NCBI GenBank assembly: GCA_046047235.1
Contig: JBJOII010000012.1
Span: 1 to 53,318 of the forward strand
DNA: 53,318 nucleotides
DNA from: JBMTVN01 sp046047235
Lineage (GTDB): Bacteria; Verrucomicrobiota; Verrucomicrobiia; Limisphaerales; JAHDYP01
Reading direction: 5' to 3'
Part shown: positions 1 through 7,560 of the stretch, in pieces
Numbering within the stretch: position 1 is the stretch's first letter
How the letters are laid out: each line of letters opens with the position of its first letter
Notes under the pieces: model-generated
Database searches by the model: none
Seen by the model: only the letters and a program-made list of their open reading frames with translations
What the model was told of the DNA's origin: nothing
Translations under genes and position numbers: made by a program

Positions 1-276
1 TCCATGCACCATGCCATTGAAGAGACCCGCCGCAGAAGAACGATTCAGCAGGCCTACAACCGGCGGCACGGCATAACGCCGGCCTCGGTCAAGAAGGAGA
101 TCGGCACGATTTTCGATTCGGTCTACGAATCGGACTATGTCACGGTGGGTACGGCGGTGAAGGAAACCGCATCGCCCTATGAGCCGGATGGGGATGTCGA
201 CGGCCTGATTGCCCAACTGGAAAAGGAAATGAATGCGGCCGCCAAAAAGCTCGAATTCGAACAGGCCGCCGAACTC
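1..276 (+). CDS. uvrB: UvrB C-terminal fragment, cut at both ends
   Basis: This is the tail of excinuclease subunit UvrB, the damage-verifying helicase-like subunit of nucleotide excision repair. The frame is open from base 1, so the 5' part lies outside the window. Residues AIEETRRRRTIQQAYN followed by HGITPASVKKEI match the region after helicase motif VI in UvrB. Further on, LIAQLEKEMNAAAKKLEFEQ matches the start of the C-terminal UVR motif that contacts UvrC. The homology stops after AAEL at base 276, where RD and roughly twenty more residues are expected. The frame stays open to 957, but only because it then reads antisense through the AGE epimerase gene, so that extension is not UvrB. 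The loss of the C-terminus is either a real rearrangement or an assembly join. Family identity is confident; intactness is not. Confidence 0.85.
265..276. other. uvrB / AGE truncation junction with 12-bp shared sequence
   Basis: The 12 bases GCCGCCGAACTC read AAEL in the UvrB frame (+) and EFGG in the AGE frame (-). Both readings fit the conserved motif of their own family, and on each side homology ends at this block. This is the pattern expected of a join through microhomology, either biological or made during assembly. Confidence 0.7.
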
Positions 277-1113
277 GGTATCCCAGCCGCGTTGCCACAT
301 CCAGTCGAGCATTTGGCAACCGAGCCGGATGAGGCGGGAATCCTTGCGGTGTTTTCCTTCGGCCATGACGAACCAGGCGCCTTCGATGGCGTGGCCGGGG
401 TTGAGCGTGCGGGTGTCGAAGTGGTCGACGACGGAGCCATCGGGCGCGACGGCTTCCATGACGCATTGGAGGTCCGGTTTGACGAAGTAGCGTTCAATTT
501 CGTCGAGGCAGCGATCGATCCAGGATTCGAGGCGAGGTTGGGGTCCGAGGCTGGTGCGGAGTTCCTGGGCGGTGATGAGGGTGATCATGCGGGGGCCCAT
601 GCCGATGAGGGGGCGGGTATCGGTGAACTTGGGCGGCATTTTGCCGGGGGTAAAGTTCCAGTCGGTGAAATGGTCAAAGAGTTGGAGGGCGCGATCGGCG
701 TATTGGGCTTGTTGGGTGGCCTGGGCATAGGCGGCGCAGGCGATGGCGTGGAAGGATTCGCTGTAGGCGTAGCGTCGTTTCCGGATGGGTTGGCCATCGC
801 GGGTGAGGTGGAAGAACATGCGGCCATCGGTGTCGAAGCCGTGTTGTTCGAGGAAGTCGATGCCGGACTTGCCCCAATGGAGCCAGTCGTCGCGGCGTTC
901 GAGCTGGTTGTAGAGCGTGAGGAGCATCCAGGCGATGCGGCCCTGGGCCCAGACTGATTTGTCGGTATCGACGATGGTGCCATCCTGGTTGAGGCAATGG
1001 AGATAGCCGCCGTGCTGGGTATCGAGGCAGCGGGGGAACCAGAAGGGGAGGCAATCGTGGAGGAGGTTCTGGCGGTAGAACGCGGAGAGTTCCTGGAGTT
1101 GTTCGGGTATCAC
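265..1113 (-). pseudogene. N-acylglucosamine 2-epimerase (AGE/RenBP type), 3' truncated
   Basis: AGE-family enzymes interconvert GlcNAc and ManNAc in the cytoplasm with an (alpha/alpha)6 barrel. The frame starts at GTG 1113 (IPEQLQELSAFYRQNLL). It carries HGGYLHCLNQDG near residue 35, SVWAQGRIAWMLLTLYN near 55, RRYAYSESFHAIACAAYA near 120 and LNPGHAIEGAWFVM near 240, all in family order. About 283 codons remain of a usual 390-420. Homology ends in GWDTEFGG, just where the last barrel helices and the terminal catalytic His region should follow; the frame then reads antisense through uvrB to the window edge. It is third in line after the sialidase and Kelch-symporter genes, so its expected job is ManNAc to GlcNAc after sialate cleavage. 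The start is uncertain: no good ribosome site is visible and a heptamer repeat lies about 18 bases upstream. If the truncation is real, the enzyme is probably dead. Confidence 0.75.
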
Positions 1114-1130
1114 GGGGATGGAGTGTGAGG

Positions 1131-1316
1131 CGCCAAGCGGAAAGCGGAAAGCGGGAAGCGCCAAGAGCTGAGGGCGGATTTCGGGTGTCGCTGGTGCGAC
1201 ACCGACTACGGTCCCGCCCGTTGGGCGGAACAACAACGGACTACAGCTCTCGCATATGGCGAGAGCGACTACGGACTTTACGATGGGGGCAGTGACTTGG
1301 CGGCTCCCGCGCGGCG
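1131..1316. repeat. Composite repeat A: heptamer tract plus hairpin array
   Basis: This fills most of the 302-bp gap between the AGE start and the symporter stop. A tract of 7-base units (GCCAAGC, GGAAAGC, GGGAAGC, GCTGAGG types) spans about 1131-1177. Hairpins follow: 1184-1203 (arms GGTGTCGC/GCGACACC, loop TGGT), 1214-1228 (CCGCCC/GGGCGG, loop GTT), 1246-1266 (GCTCTCGC/GCGAGAGC, loop ATATG) and a 6-bp stem near 1305-1319. GACTACGG directly follows the first and third. No gene was seen here. Confidence 0.75.
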
Positions 1317-1415
1317 GGACAGGTCGTTCCTTCTGGTAGGCGTGTGTTGCAGGGATTGTGTTCCCCTGGTTCATAGACGCCAACTACTCACTGCGACGCG
1401 CCTTGCGCGCGTGCC

Positions 1416-3962
1416 TTACACTCTACTCTCTTCCCTCTTCTGGTTTGTGATCAGGAGGGAGAGGAGGTAGCCGAGCGTGAAGCAGCTGGTGACGCCGATG
1501 ACGGGGAAGAGCCAGAAGACCGTGAGTTGCTGCCAGTAGACGAAGCCGACGAGGGAGGCGCTGGCGGTGGCGCCGAGGAGGGCGCCGGTGCCGTGGGCGC
1601 GTTGGGTGAGGATTCCGAGCAGGAACAGTCCGGAGATGGTTCCGCCGAAGAGGCCGATGACGGCGAGGAACGTTTCCCAGATGGAGCGGACATCGGCCTT
1701 GGCGAGGATGATGGCCATGGTGGTGGCGATGATCCCGACGACAGCAGTGATCCAGCGGGCGAGGCGGAGGCAGGTGGTATCGGGGCTGTGGGGTTTCCAT
1801 TTGCGGTAGAAGTCGGTGACGGCGGCGGTGGCCACGCTGTTGAGGCTGCCGGCGAGGGTGGACTGGGCGGCGGCGAAGATTCCGGCGACGATGAGGCCGG
1901 CGATCCCGGCGGGGAGTTCATTGACGATGAAGAGAGGGAAGATGCCGTCGGTTTGGATGGTGGGATCGAGACGTTCGGGGTGGTGTCGGTAGAAGAGGAA
2001 GAGTGCGGTGCCGATGGCGAAGAAGATGGCTTGGGCGGGGGCGGAGAGGATGGCGTTGGTCCAGATGGCGCGGGCGGCGGTTTTTTGGTCGGGGGTTGTG
2101 ACGTAGCGTTGGACGATGTCCTGGCTGGCGGTATAGGGGAAGAGGTTGGTGAAGATGGAGCCGAGGAGGATGATCCAGCCGGAGGCGACGAGGATGTCGA
2201 GGTTCCAGGGGACGGTTTGGAAGAACTTGTTGTGGTTGGAGGCTTCCGTGATGAGGTCGCCCAGGGGGAGATTCAGTTTGAGGATGATGGTGATGAGGGC
2301 CCAGAGGGCGCCGCCGAGGAGGATGATGGCTTGGATGAGGTCGGTCCAGATGACGGCTTCGATTCCGCCGAGGACCGTATAGATGACGCAGAGCAGGCCC
2401 ATGAGGAGGATGGCGGTGACGACATCGATACTACTGACGGTGGAGAGGGCGAGGGCGGGGAGGAAGAGGACGATGGCGGTGCGGCCGCATTGGAAGGCGA
2501 TGAAGAGGGCGCTGGCGATCATGCGGGCGGCGGCATTGAAGCGGTTCTCGAGGTATTCGTAGGCGGAGGTGACATTGAGGGAGCGGTAGAAGGGGAGGAA
2601 GACGAGCGTTACGAGCGGGGTGATGAGGAGGTAGGAGTTGGCGAGGAAGAGGTTCCAGCCGACGCTATAGGCTTGGGCGGGGATGGCCATGAACGTGATG
2701 GAGGAGAGCATGGTGGCGAAGATGCTGACGCCGGCGGCCCACCAGGGGATGCGTTGGCCGCCGCGGAAGAAGTCGTTGGTGGACTTGTTCTTTTTGGCGA
2801 ACGAGGAGCCGAGGACGAGCATGGCGGCGAGGTAGAGGGCGAGCGTGGTGTAGTTGATCCAGCCGAAGCCGGTTTTGCGTCCGGTGATTTGGAGCGTGTG
2901 GATTGCGGGGGTGCGAATGCCGGGGCGGATCTCGCCATTGGGGATGAGGATACGGTCGCGCCAGGGGACGGCGGGCACAGTGACTTGGGCGGCGGGGGTT
3001 TCGCCGAGGGGTGACCATGTATCGGTGATGGTGTGGTAAGCGAGGATCGCATGATTGAAACCGGGATGTTCTGCGGCGGGCTGGAAGCCGTAGCGTGATC
3101 CGTCGTCGCCGCCGATGAGGAGGAGGTGGGATTGGCCGAGGGCGGGAGCTGGGGAGGGTGCTGCGGCGACGGGGTGGGGGAGATTGGCGATGGGAGACCA
3201 GGTGGTGGTTTTGGGGTCAAAGCGGTAGGCGTCGTTGAGGTAGGTGCGGTGGGGTGATCCGTCGGGGTTGGGTTGGAGGCTGACGCCTCCGATGAGGAAG
3301 AAGGCACCGGACTGGGAGCTGGCGGTGGCGAGAGTGCGTGCGGGGCCGGGCCAGGGCGGGAGTTGTTGCCAGGTTGCGTTGGGCTGGCTGAGGTCGAGTG
3401 CCCAGAACGTGTGGAGGGCTTCCGTGGTGCCGGGGGCGGTTTCACCTCCGGCGAGGTAGACTGTGTTGTTGAGGAGGGCGCCACAGGCGTTGGCGCAGGG
3501 TTGTGGCAGTGGCGGGAGCGGGGTGGTGTGCAGCTCGGCATCGGTCCAATCGAGGCGGAAGACGTCGGCATAGCATTGGGTGGCATCGTTACCACCGGCG
3601 CAGATCACGCCATCGGGTGTGGTGATGGAGACACCATAAGCTGTGGCACGGGGGAGCTTGCCGGCGTTGATCCAGGGACCGCCGGGGGTGTTCAGGACGT
3701 AGACCGTGTCGTGCCATTGTTTGGTGCCGCCTTGCCAGGGGAGGCGGTTGGGGAAGTTGGCGCCGCCGGCGACGAGGGGGTGGTCGTGAGTGAGGCCGGC
3801 GAAGGGGCCGGCGACGCCGACGGGATTGGGGAGAGGCGGGAGTTGTTGCCAGTGGAGGTCGGCACCGAGTGCGGGGGTATCGAGCAGGATGAAGAGCGTG
3901 ATCAACGTGACCGCCAGATGGCGCAGTGGGCCGGGGAGGTGAGGGTGTGGGGCTGGCGACAT
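1416..3962 (-). CDS. Kelch beta-propeller fused to sodium/solute symporter (probable sialic acid transporter)
   Basis: The 848-residue protein begins with a signal peptide ending near TPALGA. Residues about 35-355 are Kelch-type propeller repeats (LPPLPNPVGVAGPFAG; VYLAGGETAPGTTEALHTFW; LLIGGDDGSRYGF), like NanM and cyclically permuted mutarotases. From about residue 370 follows a full sodium:solute symporter with roughly 13 membrane spans, including FFRGGQRIPWWAAGVSIFAT, SVGWNLFLANSYLLITPL and SAYEYLENRF. NanM-type propellers speed anomer conversion of sialic acid, and SSS proteins include Na+/Neu5Ac carriers. The N-out topology usual for SSS proteins would place the propeller in the periplasm at the transporter mouth. 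The gene starts 48 bp after the sialidase stop, so the two are probably co-transcribed. Substrate is inferred from neighbours; the domain calls are firm. Confidence 0.88.
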   Translation of the reverse strand: MSPAPHPHLPGPLRHLAVTLITLFILLDTPALGADLHWQQLPPLPNPVGVAGPFAGLTHDHPLVAGGANFPNRLPWQGGTKQWHDTVYVLNTPGGPWINAGKLPRATAYGVSITTPDGVICAGGNDATQCYADVFRLDWTDAELHTTPLPPLPQPCANACGALLNNTVYLAGGETAPGTTEALHTFWALDLSQPNATWQQLPPWPGPARTLATASSQSGAFFLIGGVSLQPNPDGSPHRTYLNDAYRFDPKTTTWSPIANLPHPVAAAPSPAPALGQSHLLLIGGDDGSRYGFQPAAEHPGFNHAILAYHTITDTWSPLGETPAAQVTVPAVPWRDRILIPNGEIRPGIRTPAIHTLQITGRKTGFGWINYTTLALYLAAMLVLGSSFAKKNKSTNDFFRGGQRIPWWAAGVSIFATMLSSITFMAIPAQAYSVGWNLFLANSYLLITPLVTLVFLPFYRSLNVTSAYEYLENRFNAAARMIASALFIAFQCGRTAIVLFLPALALSTVSSIDVVTAILLMGLLCVIYTVLGGIEAVIWTDLIQAIILLGGALWALITIILKLNLPLGDLITEASNHNKFFQTVPWNLDILVASGWIILLGSIFTNLFPYTASQDIVQRYVTTPDQKTAARAIWTNAILSAPAQAIFFAIGTALFLFYRHHPERLDPTIQTDGIFPLFIVNELPAGIAGLIVAGIFAAAQSTLAGSLNSVATAAVTDFYRKWKPHSPDTTCLRLARWITAVVGIIATTMAIILAKADVRSIWETFLAVIGLFGGTISGLFLLGILTQRAHGTGALLGATASASLVGFVYWQQLTVFWLFPVIGVTSCFTLGYLLSLLITNQKREESRV

Positions 3963-4010
3963 CGGGGACGAAGAGTTTGTGGGGATGGCGTTGCGGGTGT
4001 TGGGTGTTGA

Positions 4011-5204
4011 TCAGGGGGTGGAGGTGTTTTCTTTGAGCCAATCGAGCGTGAAGCGGGCGAAGACGAGTTCTTCGTAGGGGTGGTTGTTGCCCGATTCATA
4101 GAGCAGGCCGATTGAGCCATCGGCGAGGATAGTGAGGCAGGAGTAGGCGCTGGGGCGCGGGTCGATAAGTCGGGACACCGGCCAGGTATTTCCGTTATCG
4201 CGGCTGAGTCGGACCGTCATGTTTTCGCGGTGGGTTTTGGAATCGGCGTGGGAGCAGAGGATGAGGTGGGGTTGGGAGGAGGAGGCGGGGATATGGACAA
4301 GTCCGGCGGCGCAGGTGGGGTCGTTGAGGGCGTAGCGGATGGGCGACCATTGTCCGTCGTCGAGGCCTCCGGTGGTGGGGTTGGGTTGGAAGGTGGCCCA
4401 TGCGCGTTGTTTATCGGGGTGATGATTGCGCATGGAGATGAGGATCTGGCCATCGCTGAGTTCGGCGATTTGGGCTTCGGTGGTCCAGGGCAGCTGGCCG
4501 GGGGCGACGACCGGAGGTGAGGGTTTCCAAGTGTTTCCGTGGTCTTCGCTGTAGATGAGGAACGAGTGGGGGATGCGGTCGCCGTGGCCTTCCTTGAACT
4601 GGGCGGGCATGACCAGGGTGCCGTTCTTGAGCTGGATACCGCGGCCGGGTCCCTGGAGGCAGAGTTGCCATTCGGGTTGTTTGATTTGGGTGGTGATGTT
4701 GATGGGTTTGGACCAGGTGCGGCCATCATCGTCGCTGCGTGTGAGGATGAACTGTCCGGTTTCATCGGGTGACATGCCGGGTTGTGAGGTGTTCCAGCCT
4801 TTGTTGCCGTGGGACCAGAGACCAGCGACGAAGACGGTGCCGGTTTGGAGGTCGGCGAGGATGCAGGGGTCGCCGACGCCGTTGCCGTGGGAGTTGGGGA
4901 TTGTGTTATCGAAATCGAGCACTGGGGCAGCTGGGGACCAGGTCTGGCCATGGTCGGTACTGCGGCGGGCGGCGATGTCGATATCGCCGGGGAGGTCGGC
5001 GGCGTTTTTGTGTCGGAGATCGAAGACGGCGATGAGTGTTCCGGCTTTGGTGGTGGTGAGGCCGGGGATGCGGTAGGTGTGGACGTCGTTGTCGCCTTGT
5101 TTTTGGAGGACGGTTTTCTGGATGCCGGTGAAGGGTTGGGTTGCGGCGTGGGAGATGGTGATGAGACTGGTGAGAGTGAGCAGGGTGGTGTGCAGTGCTT
5201 TCAT
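4011..5204 (-). CDS. Secreted exo-alpha-sialidase (BNR/Asp-box)
   Basis: A sialidase (EC 3.2.1.18 type) removes terminal sialic acid from glycans outside the cytoplasm. The chosen start, ATG at 5204, gives a signal peptide (KALHTTLLTLTSLITISHA) and 397 residues; an earlier in-frame ATG at 5252 would add 16 unlikely residues. The sequence shows YRIPGL, the F/Y-R-I-P arginine motif of the active site, and four Asp-boxes: STDHGQTW, SDDDGRTW, SEDHGNTW and SRDNGNTW. A run of IDIAARRSTDHG follows an acidic loop with D residues near 90. Length and motif order suit a six-bladed catalytic propeller with no added lectin domain. It leads a minus-strand set with the Kelch-symporter (48 bp downstream) and AGE. 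A composite repeat lies immediately upstream, where the promoter should be. Confidence 0.92.
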   Translation of the reverse strand: MKALHTTLLTLTSLITISHAATQPFTGIQKTVLQKQGDNDVHTYRIPGLTTTKAGTLIAVFDLRHKNAADLPGDIDIAARRSTDHGQTWSPAAPVLDFDNTIPNSHGNGVGDPCILADLQTGTVFVAGLWSHGNKGWNTSQPGMSPDETGQFILTRSDDDGRTWSKPINITTQIKQPEWQLCLQGPGRGIQLKNGTLVMPAQFKEGHGDRIPHSFLIYSEDHGNTWKPSPPVVAPGQLPWTTEAQIAELSDGQILISMRNHHPDKQRAWATFQPNPTTGGLDDGQWSPIRYALNDPTCAAGLVHIPASSSQPHLILCSHADSKTHRENMTVRLSRDNGNTWPVSRLIDPRPSAYSCLTILADGSIGLLYESGNNHPYEELVFARFTLDWLKENTSTP

Positions 5205-5248
5205 GGTGATGGGCGTGGGGTGGAGGATAAGGGGCATGCGGGGGGGAG

Positions 5249-5335
5249 CCAAGCGGCAAGCGCGCGCCGCGTTGCGGCGCGCGGACTGAGGCTCGGCTGT
5301 GCCTCGCTGACTGAGGGGCTCGCGTGGGCGAGCCC
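5249..5335. repeat. Composite repeat B: heptamer pair plus hairpins
   Basis: Two heptamer units (GCCAAGC, GGCAAGC) lead into a perfect 9-bp hairpin at 5262-5282 (arms GCGCGCCGC/GCGGCGCGC, loop GTT), a 5-bp stem (GAGGC/GCCTC), and an 8-bp hairpin at 5316-5335 (GGGCTCGC/GCGAGCCC, loop GTGG). The linkers here are GGACTGA and TGACTGA rather than GACTACGG. The array sits just upstream of the sialidase start. Confidence 0.7.
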
Positions 5336-5656
5336 TGACAACGGCTCCCCCGCGGTCGCGTAGCGCTGCTGAAACAACGAAGCTCCGGCGAGAATAGTGA
5401 AGATACCGCTTGTGTTTGGTTGGGGTGGTGCCTAGGTTACGCCTTCCTCTTACGGGAGGACGAAGACGTTTCTGACCCCTTGTTAGGATTCCCTTGACGG
5501 CTGGTTAGCAACGGGAGGCTTGTGACGGATGATTTTGATCCGATCGATTAGCCCGCTGTGAACCACGCGCTGGAATGACCCACCGCCTTGTTCTGCCGAG
5601 AGATTTCGGCATCGTATGATCTGCTGCTTTGTCCCGGGCGAGGAGGGTTTTTAGTT
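5336..5656 (+). promoter_or_regulatory. Intergenic leader region of the RNA helicase
   Basis: About 320 bp without a gene lie between composite repeat B and the helicase. A small hairpin occurs at 5594-5611 (TGCCGA/TCGGCA, loop GAGATT). A strong ribosome site AGGAGG at 5641-5646 lies 10 bases before the ATG at 5657 and decides that start. No convincing -35/-10 pair was found. Confidence 0.45.
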
Positions 5657-6997
5657 ATGACATTTGGTGAATTGAAGCTGGGGCAGCCTTTGTTGCGTGC
5701 CGTGGAGGCGTGTGGATTTGAGCAACCGACGGGGATTCAGGCGAAGGCTATTCCGTTTGTGCTGGAGGGGCGGGACTTGATGGCGTCGGCGCAGACGGGG
5801 ACGGGCAAGACGGCGGCGTTTGTATTACCGGTGCTGGAGCGTTTGGCGAGGAAGCCGGCGGTAGCGGGGCATGGTCCGAGGTGTCTGGTGCTGACGCCCA
5901 CGCGTGAGCTGGCGACTCAGGTTTGTGATGACGTGCGGAAGTTTGGGCGGTTTAGCTCGATTACTCTCGGCACAGTGATCGGAGGCGTGTCGTATGGTCC
6001 GCAGGAGCGGATTTTGTCGAGGCCTCTGGATATTCTTGTAGCTACACCCGGGAGGTTGCTGGACCACATGGGATCGCGTCGGGTGGATTTTCGTCGGTTG
6101 GAGGTATTGGTATTGGATGAGGCCGACCGGATGTTGGACATGGGATTTGTGGAACCGGTTCGTGAGATTGTTGCGGCGACACCATCAACACGTCAGACCC
6201 TGTTGTTTTCCGCAACATTGGCGGGTCGGGTTTTACGTTTGGCGGAGGAGATGTTGCAGCGGCCGGCCCGGGTGGAGCTGGCGGCGATGAAGGATCGGCA
6301 TGCGCTGATTGAACAGCGGATTCATGGTGCGGATGACGCGACGCATAAGCGTCGGTTGCTGGATCATCATTTGCAGTGTCAGAGTGTGACGCAGGCGGTG
6401 GTGTTTACGGCGACCAAGCGGAAGGCGGACAAGCTGGCAAAGGCACTGGCGTCGGATGGTCATCGGACGGCGGCGTTGCATGGTGACATGCGTCAGGGCA
6501 AGCGCCGAGCGACAGTGGAGAATCTGCGTCGGGGAGATGTGCGTGTGCTGGTGGCCACGGATGTGGCGGCGCGCGGTTTGGACATCAAGGGGATGAGTCA
6601 TGTATTCAACTTTGACCTGCCGAATGTGCCGGAGGATTACATTCACCGGATTGGCCGGACGGGTCGGGCGGGTGTGAACGGCATCGCGATATCGCTGGTG
6701 GGGCCGGAGGACTGGAGCAAGTTGAAGGACATTGAGCGGTTGACCGGGAGGCGGCTGGAGCGGGAGGTGATTCCCGGGCTGGAGCCGGTTCAGGCTGAGC
6801 CGTTGCCCGTGGCGCAGCAGGGTCGGACGGGGGGAGGCGGTCGCGGGGGGAGCGGTGCCCGGCGCGGGTCATCCGGCGGGCCGTCGAGAGCGGGGGCGCG
6901 TCGACGTGGTTCAGCGCGTTCCGGTGCGGCAAGACAGGAGAGTGGAGAACGCAGACAGTGGGGTGGGAGGCGACACGGCGCAGGCGCCGCGCGGTAG
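5657..6997 (+). CDS. DEAD-box ATP-dependent RNA helicase, RhlE type
   Basis: This cytoplasmic RNA-unwinding ATPase has all core motifs in order: Q-motif FEQPTGIQAKAIPF, motif I ASAQTGTGKT (about residue 45), Ia PTRELA, Ib TPGR, II DEAD, III SAT, V ATDVAARGLD and VI HRIGRTGR. The phrase RDLMASAQTGTGKTAAF is typical of RhlE. The basic Gly/Arg-rich tail (about residues 390-446, GGGGRGGSGARRG) is expected to bind RNA. ATG 5657 is preferred over an upstream ATG at 5588 because of the AGGAGG site and because the extra 23 residues match nothing. The stop codon TAG (6995-6997) lies inside the first unit of a heptamer repeat, so the exact C-terminal end may have been set by repeat insertion. It stands alone on its strand between sialate genes and has no evident role in that pathway. 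Confidence 0.95.
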   Translation: MTFGELKLGQPLLRAVEACGFEQPTGIQAKAIPFVLEGRDLMASAQTGTGKTAAFVLPVLERLARKPAVAGHGPRCLVLTPTRELATQVCDDVRKFGRFSSITLGTVIGGVSYGPQERILSRPLDILVATPGRLLDHMGSRRVDFRRLEVLVLDEADRMLDMGFVEPVREIVAATPSTRQTLLFSATLAGRVLRLAEEMLQRPARVELAAMKDRHALIEQRIHGADDATHKRRLLDHHLQCQSVTQAVVFTATKRKADKLAKALASDGHRTAALHGDMRQGKRRATVENLRRGDVRVLVATDVAARGLDIKGMSHVFNFDLPNVPEDYIHRIGRTGRAGVNGIAISLVGPEDWSKLKDIERLTGRRLEREVIPGLEPVQAEPLPVAQQGRTGGGGRGGSGARRGSSGGPSRAGARRRGSARSGAARQESGERRQWGGRRHGAGAAR

Positions 6998-7206
6998 GCG
7001 GCAAGCGGCAAGCGGTAAGGGGTAAGAGCAGAGCGCAGACTACGGGTGTCGCTGGTGTGACACCGACCACGGTCCTGCCCGTTGGGCGGAACGACAACCG
7101 ATGCCGCTGTCGCGGCATCGACTACGGTCCTTCGGCTTGAGGCCTCGGACGACAGCGGGTCCCGCATGTGCCCAAGCAGGGTGCAGGGCGGGACCGACTA
7201 CGGACT
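6994..7206. repeat. Composite repeat C: heptamer tract plus hairpin array
   Basis: Units GGTAGGC, GGCAAGC, GGCAAGC, GGTAAGG, GGTAAGA run from 6994, overlapping the helicase stop. Hairpins follow: about 7045-7064 (GGTGTCGC/GTGACACC, loop TGGT), 7077-7089 (GCCC/GGGC core, loop GTT), 7099-7120 (CGATGCCGC/GCGGCATCG, loop TGTC) and 7158-7195 (arms GGTCCCGC/GCGGGACC around 22 bases). Connectors GACCACGG, GACTACGG and GACTACGG follow. It matches repeat A in order over its first two hairpins and in its end. Confidence 0.75.
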
Positions 7207-7282
7207 GTATGGGTTGGTGCAATGACTTTGCGGTCACGCGGCAGCGTTACCCTACCTGCGCGAGGTTGGTGCATGGCGCGGA

Positions 7283-7424
7283 GCGCACGGCGCAAATCCC
7301 TGTGATCGCCTTCCGGCGGGTCGGCCCTTCGACAGGCTCAGGGCAGGTCCCCTTCCGTACCGCGTTCTTGCGGTCGCGGTCGGTCGCCCGCGTTGCTGGC
7401 TTCGGTTGGATTTGCGCTGTGCGC
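7283..7424. repeat. 142-bp element with 17-bp terminal inverted repeats (MITE-like)
   Basis: The left arm is 7283-7299 (GCGCACGGCGCAAATCC) and the right arm 7408-7424 (GGATTTGCGCTGTGCGC); they pair with one mismatch. The interior has no gene and carries a CCCTTCGACAGGCTCAGGG motif. No clear target-site duplication is visible. It lies between composite repeats C and D in a 563-bp gap that holds no gene. Confidence 0.5.
7325..7343. repeat. CCCTTCGACAGGCTCAGGG dispersed-repeat motif
   Basis: This 19-base imperfect palindrome resembles a short repeat common between genes in many unrelated bacteria, which gives spurious peptides such as PEPVEGP when translated. It occurs once here, inside the 142-bp inverted-repeat element. 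Confidence 0.5.
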
Positions 7425-7427
7425 ATA

Positions 7428-7524
7428 GGGCTGAGAGCTGAGGGCAGAGAGCATAGCGGCAAGGGGTAAGCGTGGTGCGAGCTCCTGCGCGACGGAGTCG
7501 CGCCCGACTCCTGACTTTGTGATG
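7428..7524. repeat. Composite repeat D: heptamer tract plus hairpin
   Basis: Units of the GCTGAGA, GCTGAGG and GGTAAGC types run about 7428-7471. A 7-bp hairpin follows at 7494-7511 (GGAGTCG/CGACTCC, loop CGCC), then TGACTTTGTGATGG, which resembles the end of repeat A (GGACTTTACGATGG). It ends about 37 bp before the nanA start. Confidence 0.6.
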
Positions 7525-7560
7525 GCGGGGAGGGGTGGGGTTGGCGATGCTTTGGGGACG

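Noticed and set aside
277..957. Extension of the UvrB frame past base 276
   Set aside because: It reads antisense through AGE; no UvrB homology remains.
1184..1266. Hairpin array taken as a CRISPR
   Set aside because: Unit lengths and sequences differ, repeats are under 10 bp and there are no cas genes; the repeated part is the linker and not a CRISPR repeat.
1527..3014. 495-codon open frame on the plus strand
   Set aside because: It is antisense to the symporter, a Gly/Glu/Asp-rich shadow caused by the biased codons of the minus-strand gene.
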